Source: Sphingomonas sp. PP-F2F-G114-C0414
GTDB taxonomy: Bacteria; Pseudomonadota; Alphaproteobacteria; Sphingomonadales; Sphingomonadaceae
Direction of reading: 5' to 3'
Assembly (NCBI RefSeq): GCF_003688595.1
Contig: NZ_RCWT01000009.1
Coordinates: forward strand, 558,001-622,000
Length of the DNA stretch: 64,000 nucleotides
Shown here: in pieces, positions 1-7,766 of the stretch
How positions within the stretch are numbered: the first letter of the stretch is position 1
Layout of the letters: each line of letters starts with the position of its first letter
Made by a program: the position numbers and the translations under genes
The notes under the pieces: generated by a model
The model's input: only the letters and a program-made list of their open reading frames with translations
The model's database searches: none
Told to the model about the DNA's origin: nothing

Positions 1-1
1 C

Positions 2-463
2 AGCCACGGCGCCGACGGCCTGCGCCAGGTGTCCGAGGACGCGGTGCTCAACGCGAACTACATCCTGCGCAGCCTCGACGACACGCTCGACGCACCGTTT
101 GGCCCGTCGGGTCCGTGCATGCACGAGGCGCTGTTCTCGGACTCGGGTCTCGCCGCCGGCTTCTCGACGATCGACATCGCGAAGGGCCTGATCGACGAGG
201 GCTTCCACCCGATGACGATGTATTTCCCGCTCGTCGTCCACGGCGCGATGCTGGTCGAGCCGACCGAGACCGAATCGAAGGCGGCGCTGGACCAGTTCAT
301 CGCCGCGCTCCGCTCGGTCGCCGAACGCGCGAAAGCCGGCGACCCCAGCCTCAAGACCGCCCCCCACTTCGCGCCCCGCGCGCGCCTCGACGAGACGCTT
401 GCGGCGCGCAAGCCGGTGCTGGTCTGGAAGGACCCGGCCCCACTGGCGCAGACGGGGGAGTAA
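2..463 (+). CDS. gcvPB: Glycine dehydrogenase (decarboxylating) subunit 2, C-terminal part (5' truncated by window)
   Basis: This is the last 153 residues of the PLP-dependent P-protein of the glycine cleavage system, which decarboxylates glycine and passes the aminomethyl group to the H-protein lipoyl arm. The reading frame is open from base 2, so the start lies outside the window. The family-typical block GPSGPCMHEALFSDSG is followed by DIAKGLIDEGFHPMTMYFPL and by HGAMLVEPTETESK, all diagnostic of the C-terminal half of the split (two-subunit) P-protein. The PLP lysine lies upstream of the window. A palindromic repeat begins 11 bases after the stop. Confidence 0.93.
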   Translation, partial: SHGADGLRQVSEDAVLNANYILRSLDDTLDAPFGPSGPCMHEALFSDSGLAAGFSTIDIAKGLIDEGFHPMTMYFPLVVHGAMLVEPTETESKAALDQFIAALRSVAERAKAGDPSLKTAPHFAPRARLDETLAARKPVLVWKDPAPLAQTGE

Positions 464-474
464 ACCTCGCGGTT

Positions 475-545
475 CTCCTGCGAACGCAGGAGCCCAGGGT
501 TACGAACGCAACAGCCCGTAACCCTGGATTCCTGCGTTCGCAGGA
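475..545. repeat. Paired palindromic repeat (REPIN-like), family A
   Basis: Two inverted copies of a short hairpin flank a spacer. The left arm is TCCTGC-GAAC-GCAGGA followed by GCCCAGGG; the right arm is its reverse complement. It lies just after gcvPB and could fold into one long cruciform or transcript hairpin. It shares the GAAN loop and CCCAG tail with the repeats at 2242, 10108, 10199, 24403 and others. Confidence 0.85.
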
Positions 546-612
546 AAACGGATTGCCCAGAACACCGCAACCGATCTAGCCTCCGCCCCAACAGGGGTGG
601 GGGCCACGATCA

Positions 613-1125
613 ATGCAGGCGCACGAAGCACAAGGCTGGATCAGCTACGCGATCACCGCGGTCATCATCGGCATAGTCTTCGCGGTCCGCTGGCGCCGCA
701 TGAGTATCGTAAAGCCGCTCAAGCTCGAGCGCCTCTGGATTTTCCCCGCGCTCTACGCCGCCGTCGCGCTGTACATGTTCGTGACGTACCCGCCGCACGG
801 CTTCGCCTGGCTGTTCTGCGCACTGGCCCTGGTCATGGGCGCAGCGCTCGGCTGGCAACGCGGCAAGCTCATGCGGATCACGATCGACCCCGACAGCCAC
901 GCACTCAACACGACGTCGTCCCCGGCAGCGGTCCTGTTCATCGTCGCGATCGTCGCAGTCCGCACCGGCGCGCGCGCCGTGATCGGCGACGGCCACGCCC
1001 TCCACCTCGACGCCTTCGCGATCACCGACATGCTGGTCGCGTTGGCGCTAGGCCTGTTCACCACCCAACGCATCGAAATGTACCTCCGCGCCAAGCGGAT
1101 GCTGGAGACAGCGCGGTTTAGATAG
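613..1125 (+). CDS. Polytopic membrane protein, possibly DUF1453/CcdC-like
   Basis: A 170-residue protein of mostly hydrophobic segments. About five membrane spans are visible, near residues 10-28, 41-58, 63-80, 100-118 and 133-150. Conserved-looking loops are RWRRMSIVKPLKLERLW and GWQRGKLMRITIDP. The pattern of an RxRRM motif after the first helix and a basic loop before a DP turn resembles the CcdC/DUF1453 family, whose function is not established. I recognise no catalytic motif. It is flanked on both sides by palindromic repeats and is not obviously in an operon. Confidence 0.7.
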   Translation: MQAHEAQGWISYAITAVIIGIVFAVRWRRMSIVKPLKLERLWIFPALYAAVALYMFVTYPPHGFAWLFCALALVMGAALGWQRGKLMRITIDPDSHALNTTSSPAAVLFIVAIVAVRTGARAVIGDGHALHLDAFAITDMLVALALGLFTTQRIEMYLRAKRMLETARFR

Positions 1126-1140
1126 TGCGCTACGTGCTGA

Positions 1141-1263
1141 TCCTCCCCCGCCAGGGGGAGGTGGCTGGCGCTTGCCAGACGGAGGGGGAGGTAAGGAGCC
1201 ACGTTGGTTGCGTGTTCCTCCCCCTCCGTCGCCTCCGGCGACACCTCCCCCTGGCGGGGGAGG
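1141..1263. repeat. Paired palindromic repeat, family B
   Basis: The outer arms are CCTCCCCC-GCC-AGGGGGAGG and its reverse complement, with GGAGGGGGAGG inner arms and a short spacer. A second copy with the same GTGGCTGGCGCTTGC core lies at 49470-49580. It sits between convergent genes, the membrane protein and the DMT transporter. Confidence 0.85.
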
Positions 1264-1274
1264 ATCGAGTGGGC

Positions 1275-2171
1275 TCAAGCAATCGCCTGCTCAGTCTCTT
1301 CCCGCCGCCGGACATGCTCCCGCCACACGATATACAACCCGCTCGCGACGATGATCGGCGCCCCGACCCACGTCGCCTCCGCCGGCAACGTGTCGAACAC
1401 CAGCCACCCCAGCAGTGTCGCCCACAACAGGCTCGAATAATCCATCGGCACCACCACCGACACCGGCCCGAGCCGCAACGACGTCGTCATCGCGATCTGC
1501 GCCAGCCCCCCAAATATCCCGACGCTCGCCAGACACACCCACGCGACCAGATCATGCGACTGCGCCGCCCGGCCATAGAACAGCGACAACGGGATCAACG
1601 ACAGCGCCGAGAACCAGAACACCGTCGTCAGCGCGCTCTCGGTCTTGCCGATCTGCCGCAACAGGATCGACACGCTCGCCGTCCCGAACGCCCCCGCCAG
1701 CGCACACCCCGCACCCCATAACGGAAAGTGATCGCCGCTCCCAGGCTGCGCAACGATCAACACGCCCGCAAAGCCGGTGGCCACTGCCGCCCAGCGATGC
1801 CACCCAGTCGGCTCGCGCAACACCAGCGCCCCCAGGATCGTCGCGAACACCGGCACCGTGAACCCGATCGTCGTCGCCTCCGCCAGCGGCAACGCAACGA
1901 TCCCGTTGAACGTGAACGCCATCGCCGACAGCCCGACCACCGCGCGCACGACATGCGCCGGCAACCGCTTGGTCGCGATCGACGACAAACCAGGCCCCGC
2001 CACGATCACCGCCGACACCAGCAAACACGCCCCGAACTGGCGAAAGAACAGAATCTCCGACACGCTCGCGCCGTGCCGCTCGGCCAGCTTGATCGCGGTA
2101 TTCATCAGCGCGAAGATCACGACCGACAGCAACCGCATGCCGATGGCGGGAAGGATGCGGTCGGTGGGCAT
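1275..2171 (-). CDS. DMT-superfamily (EamA) inner-membrane transporter
   Basis: A 298-residue protein with ten predicted transmembrane helices arranged as two EamA repeats: residues about 8-140 and 150-285. The first repeat carries the FALMNTAIKLAERHG segment and the SEILFFRQFGA turn; the second begins near PLWGAGCALAGAFGTASVSILLR. Members export amino acids or other small metabolites, and the substrate cannot be read from sequence. The ATG is chosen because the first helix follows directly. The gene is convergent with the upstream membrane protein and divergent from proS. Confidence 0.85.
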   Translation of the reverse strand: MPTDRILPAIGMRLLSVVIFALMNTAIKLAERHGASVSEILFFRQFGACLLVSAVIVAGPGLSSIATKRLPAHVVRAVVGLSAMAFTFNGIVALPLAEATTIGFTVPVFATILGALVLREPTGWHRWAAVATGFAGVLIVAQPGSGDHFPLWGAGCALAGAFGTASVSILLRQIGKTESALTTVFWFSALSLIPLSLFYGRAAQSHDLVAWVCLASVGIFGGLAQIAMTTSLRLGPVSVVVPMDYSSLLWATLLGWLVFDTLPAEATWVGAPIIVASGLYIVWREHVRRREETEQAIA

Positions 2172-2241
2172 GCGTGGCTCCTAGCGAGGGCGGAGCAGGC
2201 CTCCCACCCCAAACCGCCGTCTTCGCCACACAAACACGTCC

Positions 2242-2320
2242 GTCATCCTGACGAAAGTCAGGACCCAGAGCCAAGAGCGGTGCGTGTGGTATCCTGGGGC
2301 CTGACTTTCGTCAGGATGGC
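2242..2320. repeat. Paired palindromic repeat, family C (copy 1)
   Basis: Left arm TCCTGAC-GAAA-GTCAGGA followed by CCCAGAG; the right arm is its inverse. The stem is closed by a GAAA tetraloop. The element lies 56 bases upstream of the proS ATG, so it probably sits within or next to the proS promoter region. Other copies: 24403-24484 and 49363-49446. Confidence 0.88.
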
Positions 2321-2375
2321 GGAGCGCGATGGAGGGTGGGGTGACGAACCCCCGCGCACCCGCTATCCGCACGCC

Positions 2376-3911
2376 ATGATAAAGCGCGCACTCCCCGTCA
2401 CCCGCGAGGCGGATTTCTCCGCCTGGTACCAGGCCGTCATCTCCGAGGCCGATCTCGCCGAAGAATCCGGCGTCCGCGGCTGCATGGTCATCCGCCCGTG
2501 GGGCTATGGCATCTGGGAGCGCATCCAGCGCCTGCTCGACGACCGGATCAAGGCGACCGGCCACGAGAACTGCTACTTCCCGCTCTTCATCCCGCTCTCG
2601 TACTTCGAGAAGGAGGCCGAGCACGTAGATGGCTTCGCCAAGGAAATGGCCGTGGTCACGCACCACCGCCTCAAGGCCGACGGTTACGGCCGCCTCGTGC
2701 CCGATCCCGACGCCAAGCTTGAGGAGCCGCTGGTCGTCCGGCCGACCTCCGAGATGGTCATCGGCGCCGCGTTCGCGCGCTGGGTCCAGTCGTGGCGCGA
2801 TCTGCCCGTGCTGATCAACCAATGGGCCAACGTCGTCCGCTGGGAGATGCGCACGCGCATGTTCCTGCGCACCAGCGAGTTCCTCTGGCAGGAAGGCCAC
2901 ACCGCGCACGCCACTTCGCAAGAAGCGCGCGACGAGACGCTCAAGATGCTCGAAGTCTATCGCGATTTCGCGGAGGAGTGTCTCGGCGTCCACGTCATCG
3001 CCGGCGAGAAGCCCGAGAACGAGCGCTTCCCTGGCGCGGTCGCGACCTATTCGATCGAGGCGATGATGCAGGACGGCAAGGCGCTGCAGGCGGGCACCTC
3101 GCATTTCCTCGGCACCAACTTCGCGTCGGCGCAGAACATCCGCTTCCAGAATGCGGGCGGCGAGTTCGAGCTGTGCAACACCACCAGCTGGGGCGTGTCG
3201 ACGCGGATGATCGGCGCGGTCATCATGGTCCACGGCGATGACGACGGCCTGCGCGTGCCGCCGATGATCGCCCCGTGGCAGGTCGTGATCGTGCCGATGC
3301 TGCGCGACGTTCCCGAGGACGCGGCGATCGTCGAGTATTGCAAGTCGCTCCAGGCCGAACTCGCCAAGCAGTCCGCGCTCGGCGAGCCGGTCCGTGCGTT
3401 GCTCGATCTCAAGCCCGCCAAGGCCGCGACCAAGCGCTGGGGCTGGGTCAAGAAGGGCGCCCCGATCGTGATCGAGGTCGGCGGTCGGGACATGGCCGGC
3501 GGCAACGTCACCGTGATCCGCCGCGATCGCCTGTACCGCGAGGACGGCAAGCTCGACAGCGTCGCCACGCCGCGCGACGCGTTCGTCGGCGACGTCTCGG
3601 GGATGCTGCACGACATCCAGGCGACGCTCCACGTCGAATCGATGAACCGCGTGAAGGGCAACATCGTCCCCGCTAACGACTTCGCGGCGGTCGAGGCGCA
3701 CTTCGCTGATGGCGTAAAGAACCCCGGCTGGGTCGACGTCCGTTGGTCCAAGCCGACGGGGGCGGCGCTCGACAAGGTCGTCGAGCGGTTGAAGGCGCTC
3801 AAGCTCACGATCCGCAACGCGCCGATGGGGCAGACGGGCTGCGACGACGGCGCCTGCATCTTCACCGGCGAACCCGCGGTGGAGCGCATCCTGATCGGCC
3901 GCGCCTACTAA
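2376..3911 (+). CDS. proS: Proline--tRNA ligase, archaeal/eukaryote-type (ProS type 3)
   Basis: Charges tRNA-Pro with proline in the cytoplasm. The 511-residue protein is a class II synthetase. Motif 2 is VVRWEMRTRMFLRTSEFLWQ (near residues 157-176), and motif 3 is the GVSTRMIGAV segment. RPTSEMVIGAAFARW is also typical. The anticodon-binding domain follows, and the protein ends with a C-terminal domain containing CDDGACIFTG and a terminal tyrosine (GRAY). It lacks the large editing insertion between motifs 2 and 3 found in the usual bacterial enzyme. This architecture is the short archaeal/eukaryotic type. The reading frame is open far upstream, but the protein begins with the family-typical ALPVTREADFSAWYQ sequence, so the ATG at 2376 is used. 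Confidence 0.93.
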   Translation: MIKRALPVTREADFSAWYQAVISEADLAEESGVRGCMVIRPWGYGIWERIQRLLDDRIKATGHENCYFPLFIPLSYFEKEAEHVDGFAKEMAVVTHHRLKADGYGRLVPDPDAKLEEPLVVRPTSEMVIGAAFARWVQSWRDLPVLINQWANVVRWEMRTRMFLRTSEFLWQEGHTAHATSQEARDETLKMLEVYRDFAEECLGVHVIAGEKPENERFPGAVATYSIEAMMQDGKALQAGTSHFLGTNFASAQNIRFQNAGGEFELCNTTSWGVSTRMIGAVIMVHGDDDGLRVPPMIAPWQVVIVPMLRDVPEDAAIVEYCKSLQAELAKQSALGEPVRALLDLKPAKAATKRWGWVKKGAPIVIEVGGRDMAGGNVTVIRRDRLYREDGKLDSVATPRDAFVGDVSGMLHDIQATLHVESMNRVKGNIVPANDFAAVEAHFADGVKNPGWVDVRWSKPTGAALDKVVERLKALKLTIRNAPMGQTGCDDGACIFTGEPAVERILIGRAY

Positions 3912-4090
3912 GCGCGCCGATCGGCCCCTACCGGCGTCGCATCCAAGGCTCAGCGTTGAGGCTGGGCGTGACGACAGCCTGAACACCCGAAGCACGGAGC
4001 AACCAAAACCGTCCGGTCTGTCGGCTGCGTCGTGGCCGCTCGTCTGGTATCGTTGCATCGGCTTTGGCGGTGCGACCTTAGGGGGCGGGC

Positions 4091-4453
4091 ATGGGCGTGA
4101 CGGGGATCGGCGGCTTCTTCTTCCGGGCAAAGGACCCGGAGGCGATACGCGCCTGGTATGTCGAGCATCTCGGCGTAGGGTCGGTGCCGTATGGATCGTG
4201 GGAGACTCAGGCAGGGCCCAGCGTCTTCGCGCCGTTCGCCGTCGACGCCGACTATTTCGCCGCAGATCGCCCTTGGATGCTCAATCTGCGCGTCGACGAC
4301 CTCGATGGCCTGATCGCGAGCCTTCGTGCGGCAGGAATCGCGGTAATTACCGATCCCGAATGGGATATGCCCGGTTTCGGCCGCTTCGCGCGCATCCATG
4401 ATCCGGAAAGCAATCCGATCGAACTTTGGCAACCCGAGGACCCAGAAGGTTGA
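4091..4453 (+). CDS. VOC (glyoxalase/bleomycin-resistance/dioxygenase) superfamily protein
   Basis: A 120-residue single-domain vicinal-oxygen-chelate protein. It begins GIGGFFFRAKDPEAIRAWYVEHLG, the usual first beta-alpha unit, and ends with HDPESNPIELWQP, where the final glutamate of the metal site is expected. The middle carries the LNLRVDDLDGLIASLRAAG helix. Members act on diverse small substrates and the substrate is not readable here. A purine-rich AGGGGGCGGG stretch lies just before the ATG. No operon partner is evident. Confidence 0.85.
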   Translation: MGVTGIGGFFFRAKDPEAIRAWYVEHLGVGSVPYGSWETQAGPSVFAPFAVDADYFAADRPWMLNLRVDDLDGLIASLRAAGIAVITDPEWDMPGFGRFARIHDPESNPIELWQPEDPEG

Positions 4454-4535
4454 GGAAGCGCCCGAGTTTGATCTGACGATCAGCGGTAGATCGGGATAGG
4501 GCGCCTTTGGTCTCGACCATGCCGACGTGGAGACT

Positions 4536-4648
4536 TCTCCCCTCCCTGGAAGGGAGGGGCCGGGGGTGGGTTGGCCTGCTTGAGCCACGGGGGTTCGGGT
4601 GTGCGGAAGCCGACCCACCCCCAACCCCTCCCTTCCAGGGAGGGGAGA
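4536..4648. repeat. Paired palindromic repeat, family D (copy 1)
   Basis: Arms CCTCCCT-GGA-AGGGAGG in inverted pair, with a conserved inner GGGGGTGGGT / ACCCACCCCC pair. Other copies lie at 22003-22114 and 26494-26603. It occupies most of the gap between the convergent VOC and radical SAM genes. Confidence 0.88.
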
Positions 4649-4724
4649 ACAGGGTTGGCCAGTCCTCTCTAACAGGCAGGTTGCTACGGGGCTTTAGCCG
4701 AGCTCGGAACCACCACGCCTCTTC

Positions 4725-5795
4725 TCAGAACAGCTCCCCCTGCGGCCCCCTTGGCGCCCGGAACAGATCGTTCCGCAAAGCTACCCGCTCGCGGTTCAGC
4801 CCATGCTTCGCACACGCGATCCGGAACCGGATCCCGAGGAGGTCTGCCCAAGGTCCTTGTCCCTGCATCCGCGTAAAAAAGTTCGGATCATTGTCCTTAC
4901 CCCCGCGCAGCGACGCGATCGTCGCCATCACTTTCCCCGCGCGATCCGGGAAATGTTCGTCCAGCCAAGCCCGGAACAGCGGAGCGACCTCATGCGGCAG
5001 CCTTACGGGAATAAAGAACGCCCGCGTCGCCCCCGCCTCCGCCGCGCGCGCGATCAGGTGCTCGATCTCGTGGTCGGTGATCGCCGGGATGACCGGCGCG
5101 ATCGACACGTACACCGGCACGCCCGCATCCGCGAGCTTGCGCACCGCCGCCAGCCGTCGCTCGGGATGCGGCGCACGCGGTTCGACGGTCGACGCAACCT
5201 TCGGATCGAGCGAGGTGATCGACATAGCTACCGCCGCGAGACCCTTGGCTGCCATCGGCGCGAGCAAATCGATATCGCGCACCACGCGGTCCGACTTTGT
5301 AGTGATCGTCAGCGGATGATCCGTCTCGCTGAGCACCTCGATGATGCCGCGCGTGATCCGCCAGTCGCTCTCGATCGGCTGGTACGGATCGGTATTCGTC
5401 CCCAGCGCGATCGGTGCGACAACATAGCCAGGCTTCGACAGCTCAGCGCGCAACAGCGCTGCCGCGGATGGTTTGGCGAACAGCTTGCTTTCGAAGTCCA
5501 GCCCCGGCGACAAATCGTGGAACGCATGGCTCGGCCGCGCGAAACAATAGATGCAGCCGTGCTCGCAGCCCCGATACGGATTGATCGAGCGGTCGAACGG
5601 CACGTCGGGCGACGCGTTGCGGCTGATGACCGTGCGCGGGGTTTCGACGGTAACCGTCGTCCGAAGCTTCGGCGCGATCCCGTCGATCCCCTCGCGCATG
5701 TCGAGCCAGTCGCCATCCGCCTCGGTCTGCGGCAGATTGAACCGCCGGCTTTCGTCATTGCGGGTAGCACCACGAACCGGGCGGGCCTGTTTCAT
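4725..5795 (-). CDS. PA0069-family radical SAM protein
   Basis: A 356-residue radical S-adenosylmethionine enzyme. The iron-sulfur cluster cysteines are in GCEHGCIYCFARPSH (C77, C81, C84). The PYRGCEHGC signature with the following DFESKLFAKP is typical of the PA0069/SplB-related group found in many proteobacteria, whose physiological reaction is unknown. The N-terminal 60 residues are polar. It ends with PRGPQGELF. The ATG at 5795 is followed by the arginine-rich start usual for the group. It is monocistronic, with an outer-membrane protein gene 44 bases downstream on the same strand's upstream side. Confidence 0.9.
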   Translation of the reverse strand: MKQARPVRGATRNDESRRFNLPQTEADGDWLDMREGIDGIAPKLRTTVTVETPRTVISRNASPDVPFDRSINPYRGCEHGCIYCFARPSHAFHDLSPGLDFESKLFAKPSAAALLRAELSKPGYVVAPIALGTNTDPYQPIESDWRITRGIIEVLSETDHPLTITTKSDRVVRDIDLLAPMAAKGLAAVAMSITSLDPKVASTVEPRAPHPERRLAAVRKLADAGVPVYVSIAPVIPAITDHEIEHLIARAAEAGATRAFFIPVRLPHEVAPLFRAWLDEHFPDRAGKVMATIASLRGGKDNDPNFFTRMQGQGPWADLLGIRFRIACAKHGLNRERVALRNDLFRAPRGPQGELF

Positions 5796-5838
5796 CGGCT
5801 GAAACTAGACACCGTCACGGAACATAGCAAGAACGATA

Positions 5839-6534
5839 TTAGAAGCGGAAGCCGATCCCGGCGACGACCTGGTGACGGCTGAAATCGAGGCTCGCCTTGT
5901 CCGACCCGTCGACGACTTCATAGCCGTTGTAATCGGTGTAGACGTATTCGAGCTTGCCGTAGAAATTGCGCCCGAACCTGGCCTGTACGCCTGCACCGAC
6001 GTGGAAGCCGCTCAGGTTGTCCGAAAGGCGGAAATTGTCCTCAGGGAAGGTTGGATCGGTGTAGTTGAGGCGGATCTGGCCGTTCGAATAGCCGCCCTTA
6101 ATGTAGGCTACCGTCGTTGGGTTGATCAGAAAGCCACCGCGCACACCGGCGGTCAGGTTGCGGCCGGGCTTCAGGCAGGTGTCGACACCGTCGCCGCCGT
6201 CGAAGCACTGCTTGGCGCTCGAACCCTCGATACCGCCATAGACGCCGAGCATGGTGCCGCCGTTGACGACCATATCGTAGCCGACCTCGCCGCCATAGGT
6301 GACGCCGCTCTTGCCTTCGCTGAGGCGGCCCGAGTCTTCGCCGGCTTCGACGTTCAGTTCGGTGATGACGCGGTCGTAGCCGATCCGCGGCTCGACGCGC
6401 AGACCGCTGACGCCGTCGGACTGGCCATACGCGGTCGCAGCGTCGCTAGCGCCATTCGGACCCACGTCGGACTGTGCGAAAGCCGGCGCGGCCGGTGCGG
6501 CGGCGAGTGCCGCGATAAGCAGGTACTTGTACAT
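5839..6534 (-). CDS. Secreted outer-membrane beta-barrel (OmpA/OmpX-like porin family) protein
   Basis: A 231-residue protein with a clear signal peptide (MYKYLLIAALAAAPAAPAFA, cleavage after AFA). Alternating amphipathic strands follow, and it ends in a terminal aromatic residue (VAGIGFRF), the usual BAM recognition end of a barrel. About eight strands can be traced, consistent with a small eight-stranded barrel. The start is set at the ATG that begins the signal peptide; the upstream in-frame extension is polar and unlikely to be translated. Function beyond an outer-membrane location is unknown. Confidence 0.82.
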   Translation of the reverse strand: MYKYLLIAALAAAPAAPAFAQSDVGPNGASDAATAYGQSDGVSGLRVEPRIGYDRVITELNVEAGEDSGRLSEGKSGVTYGGEVGYDMVVNGGTMLGVYGGIEGSSAKQCFDGGDGVDTCLKPGRNLTAGVRGGFLINPTTVAYIKGGYSNGQIRLNYTDPTFPEDNFRLSDNLSGFHVGAGVQARFGRNFYGKLEYVYTDYNGYEVVDGSDKASLDFSRHQVVAGIGFRF

Positions 6535-6703
6535 TCGATAGGTCCCCTGTGAACCAGCCCCCTGGCTGATCCCACGGCTGTCTCTCTCCCCGCCGCGTGG
6601 TTTCGACAAAGTTAACCCAGCACGGTTGCGTCCATTTCCAATCCATCGGTCGGGCTTCGAATGAGCGCTCGCGAAGGGGCGACGGAACGCCTAGGGCGGT
6701 AGC

Positions 6704-6901
6704 ATGACGGAACAGATCACCACCGTGGAGCGGGCATTCGAACTGGCACGATCCGGCGCCTGCAGCTCGGTCAACGACCTGCGGCAGCGCTTGCGCCGCG
6801 AGGGCTATGATGCGGTGCATCTTCACCTGCACGGCGCATCGATCAACAAACAGCTGGTCGACCTGATGCACGCCGCAAAAGGATCGTCGGGCGCAGAGTG
6901 A
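6704..6901 (+). CDS. Small conserved-looking protein of unknown function
   Basis: Encodes 65 residues beginning MTEQITTVERAFELARSGAC. It reads as a soluble helical protein: one helix of about residues 6-18, then NDLRQRLRREGYDAVHLHLHG, then a second helix INKQLVDLMHAAK. The middle resembles a short helix-turn-helix-like segment but is too short to assign. AGGGCGG lies about five bases before the ATG. Codon use matches its neighbours. I do not recognise the family. Confidence 0.5.
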   Translation: MTEQITTVERAFELARSGACSSVNDLRQRLRREGYDAVHLHLHGASINKQLVDLMHAAKGSSGAE

Positions 6902-6980
6902 TGGGTGCGGCTGCCGGGTAGGCCGCATCGCCGCAGTGGCGTCGCTGGCTTCGATCAACGGGCAGGCACATTGGGCAGGA

Positions 6981-7284
6981 TGGTGCGGGCGGGGGGACTC
7001 GAACCCCCACGGGCCTAGGCCCAACGGATTTTCGTACCAGCTACGGTTTTCACCGCCGCCCGAGGGCGTTTGTGGTCTGGACTATCCCTTCACCATGTCC
7101 CGGCAGGCCGGGATACAGGTGCTGCCCGTCTAGTCTCTACACCTTCCCGAGATCGCTCTCGGGCTTGGCTCGGGATTCCCATTTCACAGGCTTCCCCGAA
7201 TTTGAGCAGTTCTACGCCGCGGGTTTCCCCGCGGGCACTCAAGCATGTCTAAGTCCGGTGCGTCTACCATTCCGCCACGCCCGC
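6981..7284 (-). tRNA. tRNA-Leu(UAA) interrupted by a group I intron
   Basis: The 5' exon is 7251-7284 and the 3' exon 6981-7032, giving an 86-nt class II tRNA with encoded CCA. The acceptor arms GCGGGCG and CGCCCGC pair, the long variable arm is GGGCC-TA-GGCCC, and the T arm is GGGGG-TTCGAGT-CCCCC. Joining the exons gives anticodon loop C-T-TAA-A-A, so it reads UUA codons (and possibly UUG). The interruption falls after U34, the same place as in the well-known cyanobacterial and plastid tRNA-Leu(UAA) introns. One mismatch (C27-U43) remains in the anticodon stem. Confidence 0.92.
7033..7250 (-). ncRNA. Group I self-splicing intron in tRNA-Leu(UAA)
   Basis: The intron is 218 nt. P1 is formed by the exon end ACTT with the intron sequence GAGT (7235-7238 on the complement), leaving the canonical U-G wobble at the splice site. 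The conserved core is visible: P/Q-like AATCCCGAGCCAAG (around 7164-7179), R-like GAGACTAGACGGG (7125-7137) and S-like GATAGTCC (7079-7086). The last intron base is G. These match the subgroup IC3 tRNA introns. There is no room for a homing endonuclease ORF. Confidence 0.93.
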
Positions 7285-7327
7285 ATCCGAGGCGGTCTTA
7301 AGACGCTTCGGCGCCGCCGCCAAGACC

Positions 7328-7606
7328 TCACACGTTGAGGCGGGCGCGCATTTCCTTGCCGGGTTTGAAATACGGCACGCGCTTGGCGTCGACCGCGACG
7401 ACCTCGCCGGTACGCGGGTTGCGACCGGTACGCGCATCGCGTGCGCGCGTCGAAAAGGCGCCGAACCCGCGCAGTTCGACACGGCCGTCGCCGGCAAGCC
7501 GCTTCGAAATCTCGTCGAAGAACGTGCTGACGATCAGCTCGACTTCGTTCGGTTGCAAGTCCGGATGCGCTTCGGCGATCTTCAAGACTAGTTCAGATCG
7601 AATCAT
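7328..7606 (-). CDS. ihfB: Integration host factor subunit beta
   Basis: A 92-residue DNA-bending protein of the HU/IHF family that pairs with IHF-alpha. The N-terminal helices ([30 protein letters not shown]) form the dimer body, and [27 protein letters not shown] is the beta-ribbon arm that enters the minor groove with the intercalating proline (NPRTG). The start MIRSEL is typical for the beta subunit. It lies 160 bases downstream of rpsA, the classic rpsA-ihfB arrangement, but a terminator separates the two. Confidence 0.92.
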   Translation of the reverse strand: MIRSELVLKIAEAHPDLQPNEVELIVSTFFDEISKRLAGDGRVELRGFGAFSTRARDARTGRNPRTGEVVAVDAKRVPYFKPGKEMRARLNV

Positions 7607-7708
7607 TCGATTTCCCGCTCATGTGGCAGTTCCGCTCGTTGATGTAAGTCAACATGCGAAGCGTTAGCACTAATCCGGACGCAGTCAAAAACCAAAATGG
7701 GGTAGATA

Positions 7709-7743
7709 AGAAAAAGCCCGGCATGTTCGCGACATGCCGGGCC
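7709..7743 (-). terminator. Rho-independent terminator after rpsA
   Basis: An 11-bp perfect stem (GCCCGGCATGT / ACATGCCGGGC at 7716-7726 and 7732-7742) with a 5-base loop is followed on the minus strand by a T5 tract. It lies 25 bases after the rpsA stop, so ihfB probably needs read-through or its own promoter in 7607-7708. Confidence 0.92.
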
Positions 7744-7766
7744 AAATCTTGGTTAAGCCGTTGAGC

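Noticed and set aside
2181..4130. A 649-codon frame antisense to proS
   Set aside because: The translation is Arg/Asp/His/Leu-rich and non-homologous, the typical mirror of a GC-rich gene; proS has all class II motifs.
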